Positions 12,019 through 23,177 of a DNA stretch of 59,329 bases are shown in pieces. The DNA comes from Nemertoderma westbladi. Its lineage: Eukaryota > Xenacoelomorpha > Nemertodermatida > Nemertodermatidae. Under the pieces are notes generated by a model. The model saw only the letters and a list, made by a program, of their open reading frames with translations, was not told the origin of the DNA and ran no database searches. Made by a program: the position numbers and the translations under genes. How positions within the stretch are numbered: the stretch's first letter is position 1; each line of letters opens with the position of its first letter. The stretch is taken from NCBI GenBank assembly GCA_032718475.1, contig JAUCBJ010006589.1, positions 1-59,329 on the forward strand, read 5' to 3'.

Positions 12019-12704
12019 AACACCGTGAAGAGGTGTGTTGTTGGTCTGCCTCTGCCTCATTGGGGCGGGGGGGGGGGGGGGGGTGTTGGGGCAAGTGTCA
12101 GATTTATCTATTCGTGTTGATGGTTGGTGAGGATTCTACTTCTGGCTAGGTCTGGCCTAGAGTAGAAGCAGTTCCGCGGCAATAATAATATTGGCCCTTA
12201 CTGCATCAGGGACGCGTTTTTCGACAGAGCCCCGTCAGCTGAAACAGCCAGTGCCGCTAGTCGGTGGGGTTGACTTGTTGACGAGAGGCTATTATGAGGC
12301 GCAATGGGATACGCATTGCGTATCTCCTTTTGTCAACCAATACTGGCCTAAGATATATTTTAAAACATTTGTTTATTAATAATGCAATAACTGAATAACC
12401 ATATAACGGAAAGACAAATCGAATTGAAACTTTTAATTACTAATAATAATTGTGGTGAGAGGTGATTGGAAATCAAGCATATATGTTATGTTATGGTAGG
12501 CAGAGGCAAATGAATTGATGTCTGTTGAGATGTATTGAAGGAGCACTATTCCTTCTAGTAGACTTAGACTACTACAGGTTAGGCCATGTCCTTGTGTGCT
12601 AGCCTAGGCACTGGCTTGGTCAATGACTTTAGCTTTAGCTGCCATTTTAGTAATGTACAACTTCAAGAAATATTATTGGGCACGGCTGCCCTTGTTCATG
12701 CCTT

Positions 12705-12812
12705 GTTGTCACACACACACATACACACACAGAGACTTTTGAAAAACGGCCATAGTATAATTACAGTATATCAGTTCGCTGATGGCTCGCCATTCGTGTC
12801 TCGCCCCACACA
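12705..12812 (+). repeat. dispersed repeat beginning in a CA microsatellite (copy 1)
   Basis: The CACACACAGA tract is followed by GACTTTTGAAAAACGGCCAT and then by TTCGCTGATGGCTCGCCATT and CGTGTCTCGCCCCACA. The second copy, in the same orientation, is at 23606-23702. Adjacent sequence (CCTCGAGATAGC, GCTCAGATTGGTGCTC) recurs near 13770 and 14163, so the family is larger than this core. Confidence 0.75.
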
Positions 12813-13221
12813 AAATACGCATTCACGCAAACAAACAAGTAAAATTAGCCTCGAGATAGCGATAGTTTATGTGCTCGGGAAGAGAGCTTTCGATCATTTG
12901 CTCAGATTGGTGCTCGTGTGTCGGAGTGTATAGCTTGGACAGACTCACAGACTCATAGACTCACAGACAGACAATGCATATTTATATATAACACTAGAAA
13001 CCTTCTAGTTCACAAGCTTCTATACAGTCAATCAATCAATGGACAATATCAAACATAAATAAATTAATTAATTAACTTAACAAAACTTTACATGTATAAC
13101 TGCGTGTGTAACTGGAAAACTGTATAACTGCAGAGTAGTGGTTAGCGTCCTCGCAAACATAACCTACAGTATAGTGCAGTAGGTCACTGCAGCAACTCTA
13201 TCGTATTAAAATGGAAGGTTG

Positions 13222-13620
13222 TAATTTCAGACATTTCGCCCCCTAGTGGCAGACTGCCTGCCAAGTGCCAAGTATCAGCAAAAAAGCATTCATAAACAAC
13301 AAAATTGTAGGTTTCCTCATTCAGACATTTCATCCCCTAATAGCGGCAGACTGGGGAACTGTAGATTGGTCATCGTCTCCCCAAGCCCAAATACACACCC
13401 TTACGGTGTAGTATACTCTGCTTGGTATCAGCAAAAAAAACATTATAAACATATTGTGTAAAGGACTTAAGTATCAGCTAAAAATCATTATTAATAACAA
13501 AATAGGATAAGATTTTCACTTTCAGACATTTCGCCTCCTAGTGGCAGACTGAAGAACCGCAAACTGGTCGGCGTCCTCCCAACACGCAGCTATGGTCTGG
13601 TAGAATTTATTCTGCAAAGT
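13222..13620 (+). repeat. three diverged copies of a ~150-bp unit
   Basis: The block TTCAGACATTTCGCCCCCTA followed by GTGGCAGACTG occurs near 13227, 13318 and 13522, each followed by similar AGTATCAGC(A/T)AAAAA sequence. Confidence 0.7.
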
Positions 13621-15610
13621 GTCAGCAGAGTGGTTACGATGATGCTGTTATAATTTCCTGCTTGCTGATCAGTAATTTCTCAGATAACAAAACAACTGCA
13701 GAATAATGCAATTTTACCTCAAAGACGCATTCATGCAAGTATCAAGTAAATGTGTAAAATAATCAGCCTCGAGATAGCCTTTACAATTCATGTTCACGGG
13801 CTCAGGATGGTCTGCATCATATAGATGAACGCACATGATAGAGTCAAGATCCAACTTGTACGATGACGGACTGACGACCTGCTAGGCCTACCTCGCTAGC
13901 ACCCATCCGGTACATTGCAAAATTGAATAATTGAATCATTTTGTGTTTATGATTATAAACAATATGTGAACTGAAAAAAGCTAATCTAAGATTTACTGCT
14001 GGTTCTTACCAATGTAAGTCAAGAACCAATCACAGTAGATCCACTCCGCTCTCCTGCTGGGTCCTATTTATTGAGATTACTACTTAACCAACCCAGCCTG
14101 CTGCAGGCCACCTATGATTGGTCTGCAAGTAGCTAGCTACCTGGCTAACCGATGTATCATTCGCTCAGATTGGTGCTCTTTAGCTGAATATATTAATTTA
14201 GATTATGGCTTCCGACATTTATGGCTACCGACACACACACATGTCACACACACACACACACACATACGTACTAAACGTGTAAATTGCGGACAACCGCCTG
14301 AGATAGCCAAACTGGGGACATGCTCATATTTCAACAAAAATCACTTTTTTCGAAAGTTAATGTCATTTTTCATTTAATTTTATTACTCTTAACTTCCTCC
14401 AATAGTATCGATTTGTAGATTTCGTTTTTATTCGATCTCGCCCCAGTAATGCAAAACGGGGACACATCTCTGACGTCACACAGCGTTTCACTGTCAACCA
14501 CTTTTCTCCAACCAAATGGGGACATATTATTGGCACTCCGGTCTCCATCAAAATATTATGTTCCATTTTTATACAACAAGTGTTTATACTTTCGGATTGC
14601 ACCTCCCACCTACTACTCGGGGAATGAATCGCTAACTTTTCTAAATAAACCAAATTTGAATTTGTGTGGCTATAAAAGGGCCTGTTGGTCCATTGATACC
14701 AATGAATTTCATAGTTTATACGAATCAGGGGATTGTGACCATCATATATTGGATATATTCAATATTTTTGTATCAGGCCTTCCGGCAGCCAAACACTGAT
14801 TTTTAGGTGTACCCCGTTATCGCGCTTTAAGTATTTTTTTGACGGATTCGGATTATCTATCTAACCTAACTATTAATCTTGAATTAAGTTAGAAATAAAT
14901 TAGACTCCTTTCCTAGGAAACTACAAATAATACAATAGGCCTATGTGTGAATACTGAATACTTTAATTAATATATCAATATAAAACCGCTGTTCCCCAAA
15001 TGGCAATTGATAAACACAGGTATTTTAATACCTATGTATTTTTTTTAATACCTTTAAAACTTAATTTTTGTTGCTTAGAATTATGTAGGTGGGCCTGTTA
15101 TCCATCGTATAAGGGGTCATTGCAAGCACATTGTTTCAACGTCATCTATTGCAGGAGTAGCGCATTGTATTTAGGCATATTTACTGTACAGCATTGTATC
15201 CACTGTGTAGGCCTACAGTACGAGTCCACGATACCCAACTTACCCATCCCAAACTGGGGACTTTTAATTGGCCTTTTCCAGGTGCATGAGACAATGTTCC
15301 CATGGAAACACAATCTGTGTGTTAAGCTTTGTTAGGTTTTTAACGTAGAAGTGGGGACAGCAGGGGAAATGGGATGGCAGCATATCCGTGCGATTTCTTG
15401 GAAAATGAGAATATTAGTTTTGTGCATTTGTAAGTTCGTTATTAATCATATAATAGGGGACAGACACGTCTGTGCCTTATTATTGCCGGTAAGAGAGAGC
15501 TTGTGTTCTCCGCGAGTTTTAATTAAATATTTTCAGTGAAATATTTGTTTTACCAATTTGTTTCTATTGACTGTATTTCATCGCTGAACCTGTTCTAATC
15601 ATCGAAAACA

Positions 15611-16598
15611 ATGTCGAAGCGGAGAAAGAAGCCATTGGAAATAAATTTAAAGGTATGTTTCTTCAAGTACTGTAACAGTTCCGGTACCATTTTAGCCTGT
15701 ATCATGTCGTAGTGAATTGAATAGAATAAACAAACGTTCGCTTTATTTTCCGTACCTTTCGGTAAAAATATCAAGCGAGTTAATGTAATAGAACGATGCC
15801 TTTCGTGGCATAAGGTTTTCGGTAAAAAGGAAAGATAAAACCTACTATTAATTAGTCTTACTTACTATAAAGTACTGACTTTTTTAGTTATACAGCATAC
15901 TATTTATACTATATTCATAAATAAAGTCTTACTTACCGGTACCTACTATATGGACTCTATGTTTGAACGAGGTTGTTATTTATCTGTCCATGCGCTTTTG
16001 TGGTACCTGTAACGGACACACGGACAAGTGTGGTGAACAGAGAGATTCGATTAAATTAATGTTTTTCAGTACGCCTACCTTTTTATTGGGTACCGAATTT
16101 TGAGAACCCTTTCCTTTTCTATAATTTATAGTCTAATATATTTTATCATTGTATTAAAATTACCAGGTTGGAGATTGCCATTTAATGAAATGGAATGATG
16201 CGAAATCTTACCAGGGGACTATACTCGAATATCCTTATGCAGACGGAAAAGGTTAGATTATGAAAACAATAAAATACAGTAGCCTATTTAGCTGAGCAAC
16301 TTTCTAAATCATAAACTATTGGTAGATATTATGTCTTCGAAATCCGAACATCCTCGGACAGGGGGTGGGTGGGTTGGCTAAATTGGGACGTCCGATTTTT
16401 CGATTTTTTAGGATTTATAGTTTTAACATAATAAAATTCACAATACTATACAGTTGGAGTCTGGAATACATAATTCGATTAGTTTGTTAACATAAGGTAT
16501 TAAGTTGAGGCATATCTTCATTGTTTTACATTTGTGGTTACTGTGGTTTTTTTCAGATTTCGCACTAACAGCATTATCGCAATTTGAAAAAAAGTTAG
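15611..16598 (+). CDS. exons 1-3: Tudor/chromo-barrel-like domain
   Basis: Exon 1 (15611-15652) reads MSKRRKKPLEINLK and ends at a GTATGT donor. Exon 2 (16167-16251) reads VGDCHLMKWNDAKSYQGTIL and ends at AAAAG|GTTAG. Exon 3 (16557-16598) follows a pyrimidine-rich TTTTTTTCAG acceptor and ends TTAG|GTGG. The pattern of VGD, then a hydrophobic residue, KW, Y and G-T-I-L is the beta-strand pattern of Tudor-like barrels that bind modified lysine or arginine. The barrel probably continues into exon 4 (LVKVMYNEDSITSVIKRNWV). Without splicing, exon 3 would run to a stop at 16619. The assignment rests on pattern only. Confidence 0.6.
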
Positions 16599-19500
16599 GT
16601 GGAACCTTGTCTCAATTTTAGCATTATTTTACGGAATGGTGCAAATTAATAAAATATATGGTTAGGACATTATCGTACCATTTTTGGTTTTTTATCCTGC
16701 TATTCATTATCGGTATAATTTTATCAGTGAAAGTGGTCCGTGAAACTTTCCCAGGGAAAATGGGGCTTATGTTATTACTGTTACCTTGCAACATTTTTAG
16801 GATCAAAAGACTTAGTTAAAGTGATGTACAACGAAGATTCTATAACTAGTGTCATAAAACGGAATTGGGTATTGGGAAAAATAATTCGTAGTCCAGATAA
16901 TAACATCAATTCCAGAAATTCCGAAATTCCAGAAAGTAAAGTCGAAAGTTGTGAAAGTCAAGTTAATGAATGTCCCATAAGTCAGTTGGATCAAGTGTTT
17001 GAATGTCCCAGAAGTAAAGAAGGTCAAGACGAAAGTCTTAAAGATATTGAATGTCCCGTGCTTCAAAAAAGTCAAATCGACAGTTGTCAAAGTCAAGTTA
17101 ATGAATGTCCCATAAGTCAATTGGTTGAATGTCCCGTGAGTGAGCAGAGTCAAGTGGTGGAATGTTCCGGAAATCAGCAGAGTCAATTGGTTGAATGTCC
17201 CGTTAGTCAGCAGAGTCAAGTGGTTGAATGTCCCGTTAGTCAGCAGAGTCAAGTGGTCGAATGTCCTGTTAGTCAGCAGAGTCAATTGGTAGAATGTCCC
17301 GTTAGTCAGCAGAGTCAAGTGGTGGAATGTTCCGGAAATCAGCAGAGTCAAGTGGTGGAATGTTCCGGAAATCAGCAGAGTCAAGTGGTGGAATGTCCCG
17401 TTAGTCAGCAGAGTCAAGTGGTGGAATGTCCCGTTAGTCAGCAGAGTCAATTGGTTGAATGTCCCGTTAGTCAGCAGAGTCAAGTGGTCGAATGTCCTGT
17501 TAGTCAGCAGAGTCAATTGGTTGAATGTCCCGTTAGTCAGCAGAGTCAATTGGTTGAATGTCCCGTTAGTCAGCAGAGTCAAGTGGTCGAATGTCCTGTT
17601 AGTCAGCAGAGTCAAGTGGTAGAATGTCCCGTTAGTCAGCAGAGTCAATTGGTTGAATGTCCCGTTAGTCAGCAGAGTCAAGTGGTCGAATGTCCTGTTA
17701 GTCAGCAGAGTCAATTGGTTGAATGTCCCGTTAGTCAGCAGAGTCAAGTGGTAGAATGTCCCGTTAGTCAGCAGAGTCAATTGGTTGAATGTCCCGTTAG
17801 TCAGCAGAGTCAAGTGGTCGAATGTCCTGTTAGTCAGCAGAGTCAATTGGTTGAATGTCCCGTTAGTCAGCAGAGTCAAGTGGTGGAATGTTCCGGAAAT
17901 CAGCAGAGTCAAGTGGTGGAATGTCCCGTTAGTCAGCAGAGTCAAGTGGTGGAATGTCCCGTTAGTCAGCAGAGTCAATTGGTTGAATGTCCTGTTAGTC
18001 AGCAGAGTCAATTGGTGGAATGTCCCGTTAGTCAGCAGAGTCAATTGGTTGAATGTCCTGTTAGTCAGCAGATTCAAGTGGTGGAATGTTCTGGAAATCA
18101 GCAGAGTCAAGTGGTGGAATGTCCTGTTAGTCAGCAGAGTCAATTGGTTGAATGTCCCGTTAGTCAGCAGAGTCAAGTGGTAGAATGTCCCGTTAGTCAG
18201 CAGAGTCAATTGGTTGAATGTCCCGTTAGTCAGCAGAGTCAAGTGGTCGAATGTCCTGTTAGTCAGCAGAGTCAATTGGTTGAATGTCCCGTTAGTCAGC
18301 AGAGTCAAGTGGTGGAATGTTCCGGAAATCAGCAGAGTCAAGTGGTGGAATGTCCCGTTAGTCAGCAGAGTCAAGTGGTGGAATGTCCCGTTAGTCAGCA
18401 GAGTCAATTGGTTGAATGTCCTGTTAGTCAGCAGAGTCAATTGGTGGAATGTCCCGTTAGTCAGCAGAGTCAATTGGTTGAATGTCCTGTTAGTCAGCAG
18501 ATTCAAGTGGTGGAATGTTCTGGAAATCAGCAGAGTCAAGTGGTCGAATGTCCCGTTAGTCAGCAGAGTCAATTGGTTGAATGTCCTGTTAGTCAGCAGA
18601 GTCAATTGGTTGAATGTCCCGTTAGTCAGCAGAGTCAAGTGGTGGAATGTTCCGGAAATCAGCAGAGTCAAGTGGTGGAATGTCCCGTTAGTCAGCAGAG
18701 TCAAGTGGTGGAATGTCCCGTTAGTCAGCAGAGTCAATTGGTTGAATGTCCTGTTAGTCAGCAGAGTCAATTGGTGGAATGTCCCGTTAGTCAGCAGAGT
18801 CAATTGGTTGAATGTCCTGTTAGTCAGCAGATTCAAGTGGTGGAATGTTCTGGAAATCAGCAGAGTCAAGTGGTCGAATGTCCCGTTAGTCAGCAGAGTC
18901 AATAATAATCAATAAATAAGTCATAATACAGGCAAAAATTCGAAATTTAGGAGCGCATCAACACAATTGTGATGTGCTACTGAGAGGAGAGGGTAAGCTA
19001 ATGGTCGTTTATAGACCCACCCCTGGTCACAATTACTCTGAGAAAGATTATAGTCCATGTCCTACTTGTTTAGGCTGGTACGTTAGGCGAGATTTATGGC
19101 GACACAGATGCCCAGTTGAAATCCAAAAGAAGAGTAGGCGTTTCTTATATGAAAGCGAGCTTTTAAAGCCTACGAACATGGGTATATCTGGAAAAATTTC
19201 TGAAGTATTAGGGACTATGCGCCCAGATAATGTCTCAATTGTGGTGAAATCAGATCCTACTATAATGAAAATGGCAAAAAGCCTGTGTCACAAGCACGGT
19301 CATAATAAAGAAAGAAACGCTTATATCCGTGATAAGCTTAGAGAGGTGGGGCGGTTGTTGGTTCAGTTGCGCATATGTACAAACAAACCAAATGGTAAGT
19401 TGAGTGATTATTTGCGCCCAGAATGTTTAGATAACGTCATAGAAGCGACCCATCAAATTGCAGGCTTTGATAGTGACACACTGTCTCTAAGTAACCCATC

Positions 19501-22500
19501 GCTCGCATTGAAGATTGGACATGCTGTGAAGAAATGCGCTACGTTATTAAAAGGTACCGCAATAGAACATAATGATAGCCAACTTCTCAACATTACAGAC
19601 AATTTCCTTCATCTTTGTGATTTACGCTGGTCTGACTTCGTATCAGCCCACGCACTCAGAACAATATATGATCGTAAACGCAACACAAGTGATAATTTAC
19701 CAGTTACAAGCGATGTTGTGAAATTCTGCGAGTATCTGCAGCGTAACATTGACATCCATATAGGGAAATTAATTTCGGGTCATTCAAATTGTAAAGAACA
19801 ATGGGGGGTCCTTAGTGAGATTGTATTGTCTTATTTAATCATATTCAATCGGAGAAGGCAAGGAGAGGTCAGCAAAATGAAAGTTCAGGATTTCAATAAA
19901 TCAATAGACTCGGGAACTGTAAATAATTCGATAGATACGAATGATTTAGAAGAATTAGAAGTTCAACTAATGAAAATATTTCATGTTGTGGAAATTGTAG
20001 GGAAGAGGGGTAGAAATGTTCCGGTTTTACTCACGGACAAGATTAAAGAAGCACTAACTCTCTTAATAAAATTAAGGAACATTGTTGGCGTTAACGAGAT
20101 GAATCCCTATTTATTTCCAAGATCGAGTCAGGGAAGCCTCTGGCACATACGTGGATACGAAGCAATAAATAAGCACGCCATCCTTGCTAAATTGCTAAAT
20201 CCAGAAACTATGAAATCTACCGATCTTAGGAAGCATCTAGCCACGAGTGTACAGGTCTTGAATCTGAAAGAGAACGAGCTCGATATTTTAGCAAATTTTA
20301 TGGGGCACGACATTCGTGTACATCGAGAGTATTACAGGCTGCCCGATAAAGTCCTACGTGTCACACAGCTTTCCAAGGTTTTCTTAGCCATGGAACAGGG
20401 AAAGATAACAGAACATCGTGGCAAGAGCTTGGAGGAGATTACTTTAGGTAATGGAATTTTAATAATTAGATGAAACTGTTCGTTCCGTCTTGTTTCTTAT
20501 ATTTGTTGTGTTTTTAATAAACCCTAAATCATGTTCCTGATCTGCTTCGATTGTACCATCGCTTCTTACTGAACTACTTGTAATTGTTTCTGACTATTGT
20601 CTTGTTTTACTGCTGTTTGTGATAATAATTGTTTTGTTCCGAATAATTAATTGTTTGTCCGAATAATTACCGCATAATCTAATAATTGCACAATATTTCT
20701 TCCCGATTGCGTGTTATCATACAGTAATTGCTCTATTGTTATGTGAGTATTGACATCTGATGTCTCTAAATATTGCACTGCTCAAAAACTAAACGTGCTT
20801 CAATTTAAATATTATTGTTATCAGAGTGCCTGTTTACACAATTCAACATGTTGATTCAACATTTTACCTTTTACCTTGGTTATATTGAAAAATATCGAGT
20901 GTTGAAAAATATCGAGAGTAAAAATATCGAGTGTTGAAAAATATCGTATATAATATCGTAATATAACAAAAAAATTGCTCTACAACATTTATAAATAGAA
21001 GTAGAAAATACTAGCAAGTATAAAAAATTATAATGTGATATATTTACTCTCGATATTTTTCAACACTCGATATTTTTACTCTCGATGTTTTTCAACACTC
21101 GATATTTTTACTCTCGATATTTTTCAACACTCGATATTTTTACTCTCGATATTTTTCAAGTCTCGATATTTTTCACCATTACCTTTACCTTTTATACTTT
21201 ATATTATTAACATTTTTTCATCATAGAACCATCCCGCGACAGCGATTCCGACAGCGATTCGGACAGCAGCAACGAAGGAGACCAAGAGAATGAGAATTTA
21301 TCTTCAGCGGTAAATGTGGATCGCGTTGTTCCACGTCCACTACCACGGCAACATGGTAAAGACGAACATGGAAGTAAATCCTCAAAGATGAAAGTCGGCG
21401 TGAGAAATAGTAAGTGTAGGATAATAATTTACTTCACAAACTACCCAGTTAAAAATACAATGGCGTGGCATTTGGGTTAAAATTGCGTCTGGAGTAGCAA
21501 TTGCGTACCCATGTTATTGCGTTTGATTACTGAGACGAATAGAGTATTACAGTATCCACAAATAGTGTAACAATTATTAGGTACAGCAATGGAGTAGGCA
21601 TTCTAGGTGAAAACGAAAACCGCCACTAAGTGTTGAAACTTAACGCAAATCCCAGCATAGCAAATCAAATATCTCGTTTCGGATCATGAACAATGTCAAT
21701 TATTAAATAAGGGAACGGAACATAATACAGTATATATGGTTTTTAAACAAAACAATAAACTAGAGCCAATAACGCAGGTTACAGTCTGACAGTGTTACTT
21801 TGCTGGTGTTTGCTTATGTTGCTTTTGTCCAGGTGGTTGTGTGACTAATCTTTAATAAGTCATCATTCCCGATCTAACCAGATGTAGGTCGGGTTATAAA
21901 GTAGTGCAGCTGCCACATGTTGGACAGCCACTCTCATCAATGTTTGTCTGTTAGTTTAATATATTCCAACCTAGAATTACCAACCTAGGGGTTTATATAT
22001 AATGGGCTATGACACCACCCCCACCTGAATTAAATTACACATGACAGATTACTTTAAACTAACTAGTGTGATTTTCTGGGGACTTTCGACGCAATAAAAA
22101 TCCAGCCTTTTCCAGGGGAAATTCGACGCAAATAACAGCTGATTATTCCAAAAAATAAAACTGTACTGAAAACTATTTTATTGACATTAGTTTAGTATAG
22201 TATACTGTAGGCTGGTATAAGGTGTAGGTAGGCTGCTGTAGGGTCTATATGTTGGGATAGTCTGCAATTGGTTTGTGTAAAAGATTAATCCCGAAATGTC
22301 TGTGTCTGGTCTAGTTAATATATTTTTGCTTTTTTTTCGCTGTTTATACGCTATTCTGACCCTATAGGAATCTTTGCATATTTTAAAAATACCGCAAACC
22401 TACACAATAAATACGGTGTAAATACAATTAAGGGAAACGCTATTTCCACCACTTTGCAAGGGCGGACATTACAACCGCGCTTTAATGTCGTTTAATAATG

Positions 22501-23017
22501 GCGTTAATAATAGAGCAGCATTTTTAACTGGGTACAGTAGTTGAATACATTATTACGCTACGGAGTTGTTACAGTATAGAGTTTATTTAATTGTATTTTA
22601 TTGATATAAATTATTTTCATTGCTATCCTTTTAAACTGTTAAATTAAATTGTTAAGCTAAGAAATTAAATTCAACTTTTAAACTTATATTTAAACATTTT
22701 CGATGTTAACTCGCGATATACTGTACGTATACATCTTTAGAAACATGATACAGTAATCTACATGGAATAATTAATTAACAAGAAAAACAAATGCTTATAT
22801 ATTTTTAGAAAAATCAGTTCAAAAGAAGACATGGTCAGATGATGAGAGATGGGCCATTAAAAGGGAAATTAGGGGATTTCCACTCGCCCTGCAACTGCCG
22901 GGCAAAGAAGATATAGAAAAGTGGATCTTCAAATATCGTGCTCTAGGGGACCGCAACTGGCGAAATGTAAAAGATTTTATACGAAACAACAGATCGAAAC
23001 TACTCAAACATCCTTAA
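15611..23017 (+). CDS. seven-exon gene: Tudor-like / repeat / zinc finger / tyrosine-recombinase fold / SANT-like
   Basis: Exons inferred from splice sites and phase: 15611-15652, 16167-16251, 16557-16598, 16801 to about 17135 or further into the array, 18932-20447, 21227-21409 and 22809-23017. Every junction is GT-AG and in phase. The shortest form totals 2412 nt, or 803 residues plus stop. Order of parts: chromo/Tudor-barrel-like N-terminus, ECPxSQ repeats, a CxxC...HxC zinc finger, a tyrosine-recombinase-like catalytic domain, an Asp/Ser-rich linker, and a Trp-rich SANT/Myb-like end. Proteins with this zinc finger plus recombinase plus C-terminal WSxxE segment are, as far as I know, common and uncharacterised in fish and invertebrates, and resemble Crypton-type recombinases. 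Whether this copy is a host gene or part of a large mobile element is open. A polyadenylation signal lies at 23172. Confidence 0.75.
16801..18905 (+). CDS. exon 4: end of the barrel and an 11-residue repeat array
   Basis: An acceptor at 16799-16800 (ATTTTTAG) joins exon 3 in phase 1, giving KKLGSKDLVKVMYNED. After a Ser/Asn-rich stretch, degenerate ECPxS motifs lead into 54 exact-length units of (V/L)VECPVSQQSQ up to the TAA at 18903. A consensus donor, CCC|GTGAGT at 17136, lies in the first unit at phase 0 and could splice to 18932, also phase 0. Most later units carry GTTAGT at the same position. How much of the array is in the mature mRNA is therefore uncertain. The array stays open in three frames because 33 is divisible by three, so openness alone does not prove coding. 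The degenerate in-frame units upstream are better evidence. Confidence 0.6.
17121..18902 (+). repeat. 33-bp minisatellite, 54 units
   Basis: The length 1782 bp is exactly 54 x 33 with no indels. Units vary mainly at the first codon (GTG or TTG, Val or Leu) and between a PVS type and an SGN type (CCGTTAGT versus TCCGGAAAT). A higher-order block of 13 units (429 bp) starting near 17785 recurs from 18214, so the array has grown by block duplication. The antisense 696-codon frame and the other sense frames are by-products. Confidence 0.95.
18932..20447 (+). CDS. exon 5: zinc finger and tyrosine-recombinase-fold domain
   Basis: The exon starts after AATACAG at 18931, in phase 0 (AKIRNLGAHQHNCDVLL). 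This segment and the following LMVVYRPT precede a zinc finger (CPTCLGWYVRRDLWRHRC, near 19057-19110). The C-terminal half carries tyrosine-recombinase motifs: RRRQGEV (RxxE, near 19856), the lysine in VGKRGRNVPVLL (near 20003), TDLRKHLAT (near 20221; Arg kept, the usual first His replaced by Thr), MGHDIRVHREYYR (His near 20305, Tyr near 20330). Thus Arg, Lys, Arg, His and Tyr are present, and catalysis is plausible. The exon ends at TTTAG|GTAATG in phase 1; unspliced, the frame runs to 20473. It is related by motif to Crypton-type recombinases, and the substrate is unknown. Confidence 0.85.
20868..21180. mobile_element. foldback-like tandem-repeat arms inside intron 5
   Basis: The left arm (about 20886-20948) is built of GAAAAATATCGAGTGTT and AAAAATATCGAGAGT units. 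The right arm (about 21046-21170) is the same in inverse orientation. The central ~95 bp is AT-rich. Flanks on both sides contain ACCTTTTA-type sequence, a possible but unproven target duplication. Confidence 0.6.
21227..21409 (+). CDS. exon 6: acidic Asp/Ser linker
   Basis: The exon follows a TTTTTTCATCATAG acceptor and ends at AATA|GTAAGTG. Phase 1 enters and phase 1 leaves, giving SRDSDSDSDSDSSNEGDQ, then a basic Pro/Arg stretch. It has no fold of its own; such linkers often carry phosphorylation or nuclear-localisation signals (inference). Confidence 0.7.
21444..22532. mobile_element. 1.09-kb non-autonomous Tc1/mariner-type element in intron 6
   Basis: Terminal inverted repeats CCCAGTTAAAAAT (21444-21456) and ATTTTTAACTGGG (22520-22532) are flanked by TA on both sides (21442-21443, 22533-22534), the target of Tc1/mariner transposons. 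There is no transposase frame inside. It carries a copy of the dispersed repeat also seen at 6213. Confidence 0.7.
22809..23017 (+). CDS. exon 7: SANT/Myb-like C-terminal segment
   Basis: The acceptor TATTTTTAG at 22808 joins in phase 1 to KKSVQKKTWSDDERWAIKRE. The exon continues with PGKEDIEKW and GDRNWRNVKDFIRNNRSKLL and ends with TAA at 23015. Spaced tryptophans and the W-S-D-D-E start resemble Myb/SANT DNA-binding helices. It is the same C-terminal pattern seen after the recombinase domain in the wider family, which supports the exon joining. Confidence 0.75.
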
Positions 23018-23171
23018 CTGGAGGATTAGGAATTACTATCTGAATTAATCTAATTCTGTTATAAATGTATCTCTATAGTAAGGTTAAGGAACTATGATTT
23101 TGTTGTGTCGGTCGGTAATATCATATTCATATCATACCAGTAGAGTGTCAGGTACTGTATATATTGGAGTG

Positions 23172-23177
23172 AATAAA
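23172..23177 (+). terminator. candidate polyadenylation signal of the recombinase-like gene
   Basis: AATAAA 155 bases after the stop codon of exon 7. Confidence 0.5.

Larger units (their letters stand above)
8307..15610. other. long repeat-rich intergenic region
   Basis: No convincing gene. It holds the MITEs, satellite, foldback-like element and dispersed repeats listed separately, a G-run near 12066-12082, and a (CA)n microsatellite at about 14230-14263. Several GGGGACA motifs occur between 14310 and 15465. Small open frames, such as the one around 14449-14799, show no domain. Confidence 0.6.

Noticed and set aside
11832-12149. Small Pro- or Gly-rich frames over the G-rich arm
   Set aside because: They are translations of GGGGGGGAAGTGTCC repeats and have no start context or homology.
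14449-14799. 116-codon frame upstream of the recombinase-like gene
   Set aside because: No recognisable domain, no splice sites linking it to exon 1, and it overlaps the GGGGACA motif region.
16812-18902. 696-codon antisense frame and two other long frames over the 33-bp array
   Set aside because: The unit length is a multiple of three and lacks stops in several frames, so openness is automatic.
17121-18902. CRISPR-like regular spacing
   Set aside because: Units are contiguous with no unique spacers, the context is eukaryotic, and the array is part of a spliced coding region.
18903-18931. Direct read-through from the array into the recombinase exon
   Set aside because: A stop at 18903 and a frame difference rule it out; a splice is required.
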